In this document: positions 1 through 5,746 of the stretch, one piece after another | Layout of the letters: every line of letters starts with the position of its first letter | Position numbering within the stretch: position 1 is the stretch's first letter | Source of the DNA: PHAA01 sp964584415 | GTDB lineage: Bacteria; Bacillota; Syntrophomonadia; Syntrophomonadales; Syntrophomonadaceae | Direction: 5' to 3' | Assembly (NCBI GenBank): GCA_964584415.1 | Contig: CAZOZX010000089.1 | Location: 1 to 8,412 of the forward strand | Length of the DNA: 8,412 nucleotides | Program-made: the position numbers and the translations under genes | The notes under the pieces: model-generated | Seen by the model: the letters and a program-made list of their open reading frames with translations, nothing else | The model's database searches: none | What the model was told of the DNA's origin: nothing

Positions 1-215
1 AATGGTAAGCGCTTTATTTTGAACTATTAACTGAACAAACAGGTGCCAAATTAAAATCTCTCGGGCATTTAAGCCAATTCACCAATACTTTTCCTGCTCA
101 ATAGTATATTATGAAATTGATCACATAATAAAACCATCTTCGATTTTGGAGGGGGGATTTTTAAGAATCGCGGTCAGATTACATAGTTGAATTCTAGTAC
201 ATCGGGGCAGGAGGA
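1..215. other. Left-edge non-coding stretch upstream of the lipoprotein gene
   Basis: No convincing gene is visible on either strand. Plus frame 1 reads nine codons to a stop at 28-30, which could be the tail of a gene outside the window but is too short to judge. The stretch is AT-rich. TATATT at 105-110 has no acceptable -35 partner, so no promoter is called for the downstream gene. A GGAGGGGGG run at 148-156 resembles a ribosome binding site, but no start codon with a sustained frame follows it. Confidence 0.5.
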
Positions 216-221
216 GTGAAT

Positions 222-749
222 ATGAGCAAAAATTTGGTTTACCTGGTATTGGCTGTCTTATCAATCTTTGTCTTATCCATTTTTATATCCGGATGTGGAA
301 AAGCTGCCGAAAAAGCTTCTGAAAAGGCTACAGAGCAAGCTATCGAAAACGCCACCGGTGGTAAAGCCCAGGTGGACCTGAGCAAGAATGAGGTTACCGT
401 AAAGACAGATGAAGGTACCACTAAAATAGGTGGCAGTAATGAATGGCCGAGCCGAATCCCTTCGGACGTACCCAAATTTATGGCTGGAAAAATTACCGCC
501 ATATCAGAGAGTACTCCTGCCGGCGGTGGATATCAGGTAATGGTGGGAATAGAGGCAGCATCAATAGCCGATATTGAGAAGTATAAAAGCCAGCTGGAAT
601 CTTCTGGATGGAAGATTACGGCAACAACCAAAACAGATGATGGTTATATGGTGGCATCGGAAAAAGATAAGCGAACTGTTATTGAAAGTTTCACCGGCAA
701 AACCGATAGTGACTTTTCAGGGGGCATATATTATACCGAAGAGAAATAG
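222..749 (+). CDS. Small secreted lipoprotein of unknown function
   Basis: The protein has 175 residues when started at ATG 222, which lies 7 nt after a strong AGGAGG (209-214). An in-frame GTG at 216 overlaps the binding site and is less likely. A hydrophobic signal segment (about residues 5-23) ends in the lipobox I-S-G-C with the lipidated cysteine at 25, so the mature protein should be anchored to the outer face of the membrane. Residues 26-45 form an Ala/Glu/Lys-rich helix built from short AEKA-like repeats and ending in ATGGKA. A beta-prone linker with VTVKTDEG follows. The C-terminal half opens with WPSRIPSDVPKF and contains a helix plus an SGW motif, apparently one small alpha/beta domain. 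I know similar 'AEK...ATGG...V.V.TDEG' layouts in uncharacterised bacterial lipoproteins, but no function. It is the only plus-strand gene and converges with folD, so it stands outside the translation cluster. Confidence 0.85.
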   Translation: MSKNLVYLVLAVLSIFVLSIFISGCGKAAEKASEKATEQAIENATGGKAQVDLSKNEVTVKTDEGTTKIGGSNEWPSRIPSDVPKFMAGKITAISESTPAGGGYQVMVGIEAASIADIEKYKSQLESSGWKITATTKTDDGYMVASEKDKRTVIESFTGKTDSDFSGGIYYTEEK

Positions 750-782
750 TCCAGGGTTTTTCCAATTATCAGAACATATCCA

Positions 783-804
783 AAGGGTGGCTTATGCCAC
801 CCTT
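783..804. terminator. Possible bidirectional terminator hairpin between convergent genes
   Basis: A perfect 9-bp inverted repeat (AAGGGTGGC / GCCACCCTT) with a TTAT loop lies 33 nt after the lipoprotein stop and 34 nt before the folD stop read from the other strand. The stem is GC-rich, but neither side has a proper T-tract: the plus side reads CTTCATAT and the minus side CTTTGGATAT. Its position between convergent genes supports a shared terminator. Termination efficiency cannot be judged from sequence. Confidence 0.5.
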
Positions 805-838
805 CATATAGTACAGCAATATTTGTAGCTCTGCGCTA

Positions 839-1657
839 CTACTTTAGCTCGGCTAAGATTCTCAGGTTATCGAATAATTCAGCGGTGGTAATCATCCCCA
901 CCCCGCCGGGAACCGCACTGGCATAACTGGCCTTTGCGGAGGCCTCCGGATGTACATCCCCGGTTATCTTTCCATTGGCATCGAAGTTAATCCCGGCATC
1001 AATAATTATCGCATTCTCCTTGATCATATCAGCAGTGATGAAATGAGATTTTCCCATTGCCGCGATAACTATATCAGCACTCTTGATTTCTGCAGCCAGG
1101 TCCCGGGTATGGGTATGGCATACGGTCACTGTTCCGTTTTCGCCAATCAGCATCACTGCTACCGGGCCGCCGAGAATGCTGCTTCGTCCGACCACCGTTA
1201 CCTTTTGGCCATCAATGTTTAAATTATGATCCTTTAACATACGAATGACAGCTTTGGGGGTGGTAGGACGTATACCTGGTTCTTTGGTTAACAAGCGGCC
1301 CAGATTATATGGATGAATGCCTTCAACATCTTTATGATAGTCCATTATTTCAACTATTAGATCAGAATTTATATGACCGGGGAGTGGTTTTTGTATCATG
1401 ATCCCAGTTATCTCGGGATCCTCGTTTAGTTTCTTTATATGTATTAATAAATCATTTTCACTGATATCAGAGGGCAGATGATTAACTCTAAGGTCGCAGC
1501 CTATATCTGCAGCAAACTTTTTAGCTCCGTTGACATAGGCGGTTGAAGGTCCTTCATCACCCACCTGAACTATTGTCATAACCATATTCCCTTTAGCAAC
1601 CGCCTCTTTTAGCTGGATCTTCATCTTATCCCTTATTTCTTTGCCATAAACCAACAT
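839..1657 (-). CDS. folD: FolD-type methylenetetrahydrofolate dehydrogenase/cyclohydrolase, divergent active site
   Basis: FolD oxidises 5,10-methylene-THF to methenyl-THF and normally hydrolyses that to 10-formyl-THF in the cytoplasm. The start chosen is ATG 1657 (MLVYGKEI), giving 272 residues, near the usual 280-290. An upstream TTG at 1708 would add 17 residues absent from the family and overlaps a candidate promoter. Fold markers: GDEGPSTAY (catalytic Tyr41), GIMIQKPLP (Gln89), KDVEGIHP, VGRSSILGGP (nucleotide site, 156-165), GKITGDVHP and VPGGVG (249-254). The normally invariant Lys of Y-x3-K is Ala45 here without any indel; Lys residues follow at 46 and 47. The DVDG aspartate is Glu112. 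PCTPxG reads PTTPKA and GGVGPMT reads GGVGMIT. Family membership is clear. Whether both activities remain is doubtful; dehydrogenase-only is an inference. It is last in the rnhB-yraN-folD run, 74 nt after yraN, with a weak GGGG binding site. Confidence 0.9.
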   Translation of the reverse strand: MLVYGKEIRDKMKIQLKEAVAKGNMVMTIVQVGDEGPSTAYVNGAKKFAADIGCDLRVNHLPSDISENDLLIHIKKLNEDPEITGIMIQKPLPGHINSDLIVEIMDYHKDVEGIHPYNLGRLLTKEPGIRPTTPKAVIRMLKDHNLNIDGQKVTVVGRSSILGGPVAVMLIGENGTVTVCHTHTRDLAAEIKSADIVIAAMGKSHFITADMIKENAIIIDAGINFDANGKITGDVHPEASAKASYASAVPGGVGMITTAELFDNLRILAELK

Positions 1658-1678
1658 TTCCCCTACCCCCGAAAATTT

Positions 1679-1708
1679 ATTATAGAAAAAACTAAATCCC
1701 GTAACCAA
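1679..1708 (-). promoter_or_regulatory. Candidate promoter for folD
   Basis: On the minus strand a perfect -10 hexamer TATAAT (1684-1679) lies 18 nt downstream of a weak -35, TTGGTT (1708-1703). The predicted start of transcription near 1672 would leave a leader of only about 15 nt before the folD ATG. The site sits in the 74-nt yraN-folD gap. The -35 matches the consensus at only three positions, so this is a candidate only. Confidence 0.35.
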
Positions 1709-1731
1709 ATGGTCCCATCGAGATAATGATT

Positions 1732-2079
1732 CTAGAAGGCCCCCGTAATATGATTAATAGCCCAATCATCTCTCTCCATCATTATTCCTATCACATCAAA
1801 GCGAATATCCTTGAATGATGGTGAAGTGTGGTCCAAATAATCCAAAGCTGCTTTTCTTATATGGTCCCGCTTGGATCTGGTAATGGCTTCTTCAGGTGAA
1901 CCAAAAACGGTATTTGTCCGGGTCTTGACTTCCACAAAAACTAAAGTGCGGGCTTGCAAACAAATGATATCTATCTCCCCGCTGCGGCAATGATAGTTGC
2001 GATCTAAAATACGATAACCTTTATCCTCCAGGTACCTGGCTGCGATTTCTTCACCCTTGTTTCCCAGTTTCTTTTTCAC
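1732..2079 (-). CDS. yraN: YraN / UPF0102 family nuclease-like protein
   Basis: The protein has 115 residues, the usual size for UPF0102. It starts at GTG 2079 after AAGGG with about 6 nt spacing. Family signatures in order are GNKGEEIAARYLEDKGY (6-22), RILDRN (23-28), GEIDII (34-39), VFVEVKTR (47-54) and FGSPEEA followed by a basic helix. Asp37 and Glu50-x-Lys52 form the PD-(D/E)xK-like core of the Holliday-junction-resolvase/endonuclease fold, with Glu10 as a further acidic residue. The family is structurally nuclease-like, but its cellular role is poorly established. It lies 63 nt after rnhB, its common neighbour in Bacillota and other phyla, consistent with a nucleic-acid maintenance role. 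Nothing in it looks truncated. Confidence 0.93.
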   Translation of the reverse strand: MKKKLGNKGEEIAARYLEDKGYRILDRNYHCRSGEIDIICLQARTLVFVEVKTRTNTVFGSPEEAITRSKRDHIRKAALDYLDHTSPSFKDIRFDVIGIMMERDDWAINHITGAF

Positions 2080-2142
2080 TTTTTTCCCTTCAGCCCTAAG
2101 CTTAGAAAAGCATATAAATTCATGAGCTAATAATTGTTTCTC

Positions 2143-2829
2143 TTAATTATCAAATAAACCGGGCTGTATCCAGCCAGGCCCATTTAGCATTGATTTTACC
2201 GGTTCAAAAGTACTGCGATGAATGTCACACGGGCCTCTTGCTTCAAGGGCTAAACAGTGATCACGCGTAGCATAACCCTTATGGTGGACAAAACCATATC
2301 CAGGGTAAAGCAGGTCATAGGATTCCATTACCGCATCTCTTTCGACCTTAGCCAATATTGACGCACAAGCGATTGAAACGCTTAGTGAATCACCTTTAAT
2401 GAGTGGATATTGGTTAATATTCATATCCGGAATATTTACTGCATCGACGAGCAGGAAGTCGGGTTGGGGGTCAAGCTCGGTGACACAGATTCTCATGGCT
2501 TCACGGGTACACTGAAGTATGTTCTTCTGATCTATCAAGCGTGACGAAATAGCTACTATTGACCATGCCAAGGCAGTTTTCTTTATTTCCTTCGCCAGTT
2601 CCAGGCGCTTCTTATGGCTGACCAATTTTGAATCATTTACCCCGGGCAGGAAGCATTTACGCGGCAGTATAACTGCTGCGGCAACAACTGGCCCAGCAAT
2701 TGGCCCCCTTCCCACCTCATCCAGGCCAGCTACCAGCTTAAATCCTTCACGATAAGCTTTGTTTTCATAAAATTTGAGTTTCTTTATTCGTTGTTTCTCT
2801 TTGGCCAGATCGTTTGTTTCGTTTGTCAT
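2143..2829 (-). CDS. rnhB: Ribonuclease HII
   Basis: The enzyme cuts the RNA strand of RNA-DNA hybrids and removes single ribonucleotides misincorporated into DNA. It has 228 residues. A charged Lys/Glu-rich N-terminal extension (1-30) precedes the catalytic domain, as in many Bacillota RNase HII. Motifs are GLDEVGRGPIAGP (35-47), GVNDSK (63-68), LLVDAV (126-131), KGDSLSVSIACASILAKVERD (145-165) and GYGFVHHKGYAT. The metal-binding DEDD set is Asp37, Glu38, Asp129 and Asp165, all intact. The start is ATG 2829. Its ribosome binding site is weak (a GGAT close to the start and a GGTG further upstream), unlike the strong sites of the ribosomal-protein genes. It follows rbgA after an unusually long 226-nt spacer and may be expressed from its own promoter there. 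Confidence 0.96.
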   Translation of the reverse strand: MTNETNDLAKEKQRIKKLKFYENKAYREGFKLVAGLDEVGRGPIAGPVVAAAVILPRKCFLPGVNDSKLVSHKKRLELAKEIKKTALAWSIVAISSRLIDQKNILQCTREAMRICVTELDPQPDFLLVDAVNIPDMNINQYPLIKGDSLSVSIACASILAKVERDAVMESYDLLYPGYGFVHHKGYATRDHCLALEARGPCDIHRSTFEPVKSMLNGPGWIQPGLFDN

Positions 2830-3055
2830 TATCCAGTTTCACCCACACCAAGTTTGGAATTTATTATTAATAGCCTTGAGCAATAACGACACATTTTTTA
2901 TTATAACTAACCACACTTTGGTTTGCTACTTATTCAATCCATGGTAATGGTGTATACATATGTGTCAAAATTTTGTTGTGATGATTGCTCTTTTGAAACG
3001 GACTGATTAACAATAGATGGGCAAGCCAGAAAAGGGGCTTGTTCGTAAGACGGGA
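2830..3055 (-). other. rbgA-rnhB intergenic spacer with inverted repeats
   Basis: This is the longest gap inside the minus-strand gene run and contains no credible gene. Nested inverted repeats pair GAGCAAT (2878-2884) with ATTGCTC (2984-2990), and GACACAT (2888-2894) with ATGTGTC (2960-2966). CAAAATTTTG, a 10-bp palindrome, lies at 2966-2975. A separate hairpin CAAGCC / GGCTTG (3022-3027 / 3036-3041, 8-nt loop) just after rbgA has no T-tract and is at best a weak terminator or 3' processing stem. Confidence 0.4.
2900..2905 (-). promoter_or_regulatory. Candidate -10 element for rnhB
   Basis: The minus strand reads TTATAAT followed by AAAAAATG, giving a perfect TATAAT at 2905-2900, about 70 nt before the rnhB start. 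No good -35 is found at 16-18 nt, and the base context is not an extended -10, so support rests on the hexamer and on the long spacer needing a promoter. Confidence 0.28.
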
Positions 3056-3892
3056 TTAATCTAAGCTGATTCGGCCCAGGCGGCCTTTGCGGAAATCGTT
3101 CAGCAGGGCAGTACAAGTTTTGCCAAGGTCCAACTGACCTTCCTTAAGCAAGTGGCCGCGCTGCCGGGCGATTTGTTCCAGGAGTTCAGCGGGACTTCTC
3201 TCGAGATCATCCAATTTCAATTTACTGCTTAAAACAGAAGGCGCCTTGGTTTTAAGGACTTCCAGTAAATATAAAGCCACCTCGTTTTCCTGATAGGCAT
3301 GTTCCCCGACAATGTTGAGTAGAGCAAGCTTACAACCCTGATGTGCATTTTCAATTTTGGGCCACATCAGTCCAGGAGTGTCCATTAATTCAATGTCATC
3401 TCTAATCCGGACCCATTGTTTTCCTCTGGTTATGCCCGGCTTTGCACCGGTAGGAGCCATCTTTTTGCCAACTAGAGCATTAAGAAAGGTGGATTTGCCT
3501 ATGTTAGGAACCCCCACTACCATAACCCTCACAGGTCTAACCCGGCGTCCTTTTTCCATCATTGCCTCTGCCTGAGGCTGATATAGACTTTTAATAGTCT
3601 GGATTACTTCATTCATACCTTTTCCACTGGTTGAATCCATAGCTGCTGCAGTCAGCCCTTCCTCCTTCAACCTAAGCAGGTATTGCCTGGTGGCTCCGGG
3701 ATCAGCTAGATCCATCTTATTAAGGACAAAAAGTACTTTTTTACGGCTGGTGATTTTTTCTAAATCTCTATTACGGCACGAAAAAGGTGCCCTGGCATCC
3801 AGGAGCATAGTAACTATATCAACCAATTTGATGTTTTGCTCTATCTCCCGTTTTGCTTTCACCATGTGTCCGGGATACCAATTTATTGCCAA
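3056..3892 (-). CDS. rbgA: Ribosome biogenesis GTPase A (YlqF), circularly permuted
   Basis: RbgA is a GTPase needed for late 50S assembly in Bacillus, acting on the nearly complete large subunit. The protein has 278 residues, close to the usual 280-290. The GTPase motifs come in permuted order: G4 NKMD (58-61), a G5-like STSGKG (87-92), G1 GVPNIGKST (127-135), G2 around Thr155 in PGITRG, and G3 DTPG (171-174). The N-terminal MAINWYPGHMVKAKRE is the family hallmark, and a C-terminal helical RNA-binding region follows. In DARAPFSCRNRDL (32-44), Arg42 stands where the family usually has Pro. The start is TTG 3892, preceded by GAGG at 7 nt; it is chosen because it gives the hallmark N-terminus. 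The gene starts 30 nt downstream of the strong rplS terminator, with no room for an obvious promoter, so it may depend on read-through. Confidence 0.96.
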   Translation of the reverse strand: MAINWYPGHMVKAKREIEQNIKLVDIVTMLLDARAPFSCRNRDLEKITSRKKVLFVLNKMDLADPGATRQYLLRLKEEGLTAAAMDSTSGKGMNEVIQTIKSLYQPQAEAMMEKGRRVRPVRVMVVGVPNIGKSTFLNALVGKKMAPTGAKPGITRGKQWVRIRDDIELMDTPGLMWPKIENAHQGCKLALLNIVGEHAYQENEVALYLLEVLKTKAPSVLSSKLKLDDLERSPAELLEQIARQRGHLLKEGQLDLGKTCTALLNDFRKGRLGRISLD

Positions 3893-3921
3893 CCTAATAC
3901 CTCATTCCTACGATAGGGGCT

Positions 3922-3952
3922 AAGAAAAAAGAGAATACTGTAAAGTATTCTC
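3922..3952 (-). terminator. Strong intrinsic terminator after rplS
   Basis: On the minus strand a perfect 9-bp stem GAGAATACT / AGTATTCTC closed by a TTAC loop (3952-3931) is followed at once by TTTTTTCTTA. It starts 14 nt after the rplS stop. Together with the promoter upstream of rplS it bounds rplS as a mainly single-gene transcript. Confidence 0.92.
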
Positions 3953-3966
3953 CTCGCTCATTCTCA

Positions 3967-4323
3967 TTATCTTGAAAACCGGCCTTTTTCCTTTACCCGG
4001 GCTTTTTTACCGGTTAATCCCCGCAGATAGAAGAGCCTGGCTCTCCGAACTTTACCTCGCCTGGTTACTTCAATCTGTGCAATCTTGGGGGAATGGATCA
4101 AGAACGTCCGTTCTACAGCCACTCCATAGGTTATTCTTCTGACTGTAAAGTTCTTGGATAGACCGGTGCCCCTGATCTTCATTACCACACCTTCGTACAT
4201 CTGAATACGTTCCCTGGTTCCTTCAACAACCTTGGTGTGAACCTTAACGGTATCACCAGGGCCAAAGGCGGGTAGGTCTTTTCTATAATGTTCTTCTTCG
4301 ATAGAACGAATAATGTCTTGCAT
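3967..4323 (-). CDS. rplS: 50S ribosomal protein bL19
   Basis: bL19 sits at the 30S-50S interface of the ribosome. The protein has 118 residues, the normal length. Recognisable segments are DIIRSIEEEH (3-12), the PGDTVKVHTKVVEGTRERIQ strand pair (22-41), YEGVVMKIRGTGLSKNFTVRR (43-63), GVAVERTFLIHSPKI, and the basic tail with RRARLFYLRGLTGKKARVKEK. The start is ATG 4323 with an excellent AAAGGAGGT site ending 7 nt upstream. The stop is a tandem TAA-TGA. Its own promoter, a structured leader and an intrinsic terminator flank it, so it is probably regulated separately from the rpsP operon, plausibly by feedback on the leader. Confidence 0.98.
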   Translation of the reverse strand: MQDIIRSIEEEHYRKDLPAFGPGDTVKVHTKVVEGTRERIQMYEGVVMKIRGTGLSKNFTVRRITYGVAVERTFLIHSPKIAQIEVTRRGKVRRARLFYLRGLTGKKARVKEKGRFSR

Positions 4324-4340
4324 TTGTCTTACCTCCTTTC

Positions 4341-4380
4341 TGCAGGTGGGTCCGCAACTCCAGGATGTATTGCCACCTTT
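4341..4380 (-). ncRNA. Probable L19 ribosomal-protein leader (cis-regulatory RNA)
   Basis: The RNA between the rplS promoter and its ribosome binding site contains GGTGG (4377-4373) that can pair with CCACC (4349-4345), enclosing about 23 nt that include ATCCTGGAG and TTGCGGAC. The closing stem ends directly upstream of CTGCAG and AAAGGAGGT, so its stability could influence access to the binding site. An L19 leader family (Rfam L19_leader) is known upstream of rplS in Bacillota. The placement, size and sequence feel match my memory of it, but I could not run the covariance model. Confidence 0.55.
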
Positions 4381-4397
4381 AATTACAGAACAAACCT

Positions 4398-4426
4398 ATT
4401 CTAACATAGCTTAATAGCTATCTCAA
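4398..4426 (-). promoter_or_regulatory. Promoter of rplS (sigma-A type, extended -10)
   Basis: On the minus strand TTGAGA (4426-4421) is separated by exactly 17 nt from TAGAAT (4403-4398), and TG at the right place gives an extended -10 (TGTTAGAAT). It begins 8 nt after the stop of the upstream methyltransferase gene. Transcription should start near 4391, giving a leader of about 68 nt. The spacer holds a 6-bp inverted repeat, ATAGCT-TAAT-AGCTAT (4406-4421). Confidence 0.75.
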
Positions 4427-4433
4427 GAAAATA

Positions 4434-5012
4434 CTATATATTGTACCAGGCTTCACCTAATAACCTATCCATAATTATTGATACCGCGCTGCGAACTGAC
4501 AGATGATTATAATCGCTTGCTCCCGCAATGGGTTCCAAAATGCTGTCACATTGATCGAACAATTGACGCGCCATACCCCATCCGGTTCCAAAAAGTATTA
4601 AATGCACTTCATCTGTTTTGAAAATCTTGCTTCGCAAATCCCGATAACTAACTGTGTTAGCGTACGGGCGGGCATCGGTAGCTACAACAACCGGTCTCTT
4701 CCCTGTCTCGCGCTGAATTGCATCAGTAACCGCAGGCAAATCTTCAACTAATTTTAACAATCGGAAAGCTTCCTGGCGGTCATTATTATACTGCCCCCCA
4801 TAGCCCTGCTGCCAATAAGCTAGAATTTCTCCAGCTAGTTTATGCTGGTTCGGTGATGGGTGAACGATAAAAAATCCTTCCACATCATATGTCCTGGCTG
4901 CACGTGCGATATCATGCAGATCCAGATTGGTTATGGATGTCGTTATAATATCCATGTTTTTGTTGTACATCGGATAATGTAACAAAGCGATATATACTTT
5001 TGATCGCCTCAC
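4434..5012 (-). CDS. TrmD-associated SPOUT-class RNA methyltransferase (Tm1570-like, PF09936 type)
   Basis: The protein has 192 residues and belongs to the SAM-dependent RNA methyltransferase family often encoded beside trmD. The Thermotoga member Tm1570 has a trefoil-knot SPOUT fold; I know of no firmly established RNA target. Visible family motifs are VYIALLHYPMYNKN (6-19), TTSITNLDLHDIARAARTY (24-42), GYGGQYNNDRQEA (70-82), a strand with VVVATDARP (108-116), LFGTGWGMA (140-148, the SAM-binding knot loop) and YNHLSVRSAVSIIMDRL (168-184). The start is GTG 5012, whose G is the last base of the trmD stop codon, so the genes overlap by one base and are probably translationally coupled. It is the last gene of the rpsP operon. 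No terminator is seen after it, and the rplS promoter begins 8 nt later. Confidence 0.9.
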   Translation of the reverse strand: MRRSKVYIALLHYPMYNKNMDIITTSITNLDLHDIARAARTYDVEGFFIVHPSPNQHKLAGEILAYWQQGYGGQYNNDRQEAFRLLKLVEDLPAVTDAIQRETGKRPVVVATDARPYANTVSYRDLRSKIFKTDEVHLILFGTGWGMARQLFDQCDSILEPIAGASDYNHLSVRSAVSIIMDRLLGEAWYNI

Positions 5013-5746
5013 TAGGCCTTAAACTCCCCGTTAAAAAAGATTTCTTCCAGCAGCTGTTTCTCTTCCTGGTCAAATTTCCTGCCAATCAAAAGCTCTGGCC
5101 GTTTAAGCAAGGTACGAACCAAGCTGAGTTTTTTCCGCCATAAACGAATGTTTTCGTGGTGACCGGATAGAAGTACAGCTGGGACTTCCATATCCTTGAT
5201 CACCCTGGGCCTGGTATAATGAGGATACTCTAATAATCCTTCAGAAAATGACTCTTCCAAGGTTGACTCTTCGGCCCCAAGTACTCCAGGGATGAGGCGC
5301 GTTACCGCATCAACTACTGCTATGGCAGCAATCTCGCCGCCACTGAGCACATAATCACCTATGGATATTTCCTCATCCACCTGACACATAAGCCTTTCAT
5401 CGATACCCTCATAATGGCCGCAAAGCAGAATAAGATGAGGTATTTCAGCTAAGTCAGATACCTTTCCCTGGTTTAGTGTCCTACCCTGAGGAGAAAGATA
5501 AACCAGATGAGACCCCGGCTTCTTAACATCATCGATAGCCCGGGACAGAACATCGGCCTTCATTACCATCCCGGCTCCCCCTCCATAGGGGTAATCGTCA
5601 ACCTGCTGATGCTTGTCCATGGCATAATCCCTTATATTGGTGATGTTGATTTCCATCAATTTTCGGTCCCGGGCACGGCCAATGATACTCTCGTCAAAGG
5701 GTCCACTGAACATAGCTGGAAACAAGGTCAGGATATCAATTTTCAT
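5012..5746 (-). CDS. trmD: tRNA (guanine37-N1)-methyltransferase
   Basis: TrmD methylates N1 of G37 next to the anticodon, which prevents +1 frameshifting. Started at ATG 5746 it has 244 residues (MKIDILTLFP), the usual N-terminus. A GTG one codon upstream is possible, but ATG fits the family and overlaps the rimM stop by one base (TGATG). The knot and SAM pocket are intact: YLSPQGR (83-89), LLCGHYEGIDERL (107-119) and SIGDYVLSGGE (128-138). Arg150 matches the catalytic Arg154 of E. coli. The position of E. coli Asp169 is Glu165 here (LEESF instead of EDSF), a variant I believe other clostridia share. GLLEYPHYTRP and VLLSGHH are typical. It is coupled to rimM upstream and to a second SPOUT gene downstream. 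Confidence 0.97.
   Translation of the reverse strand: MKIDILTLFPAMFSGPFDESIIGRARDRKLMEINITNIRDYAMDKHQQVDDYPYGGGAGMVMKADVLSRAIDDVKKPGSHLVYLSPQGRTLNQGKVSDLAEIPHLILLCGHYEGIDERLMCQVDEEISIGDYVLSGGEIAAIAVVDAVTRLIPGVLGAEESTLEESFSEGLLEYPHYTRPRVIKDMEVPAVLLSGHHENIRLWRKKLSLVRTLLKRPELLIGRKFDQEEKQLLEEIFFNGEFKA

Noticed and set aside
148..156. GGAGGGGGG as ribosome binding site of a small gene
   Set aside because: No ATG, GTG or TTG opens a lasting frame after it; the frame reading ATT TTT AAG stops within a few codons.
239..502. Minus-strand frame inside the lipoprotein gene
   Set aside because: It is antisense to a gene with clear signal peptide and ribosome binding site, and its composition looks like a mirrored coding sequence.
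950..1222. Plus-strand frame inside folD
   Set aside because: Antisense shadow of a conserved gene; no ribosome binding site and no recognisable motifs.
1658..1708. Seventeen-codon upstream extension of folD from a TTG
   Set aside because: The extra residues (VTGFSFFYNKF and onward) do not occur in FolD proteins, there is no good ribosome binding site, and ATG 1657 gives the family N-terminus.
3022..3041. CAAGCC/GGCTTG hairpin as terminator of rbgA
   Set aside because: The minus-strand sequence after the stem is CCCATCTATTG, without a T-tract, so it is not called as an intrinsic terminator.
2934..3116. Sixty-codon minus-strand frame crossing the end of rbgA
   Set aside because: It overlaps the real rbgA C-terminus in another frame, has low-complexity composition and no ribosome binding site.
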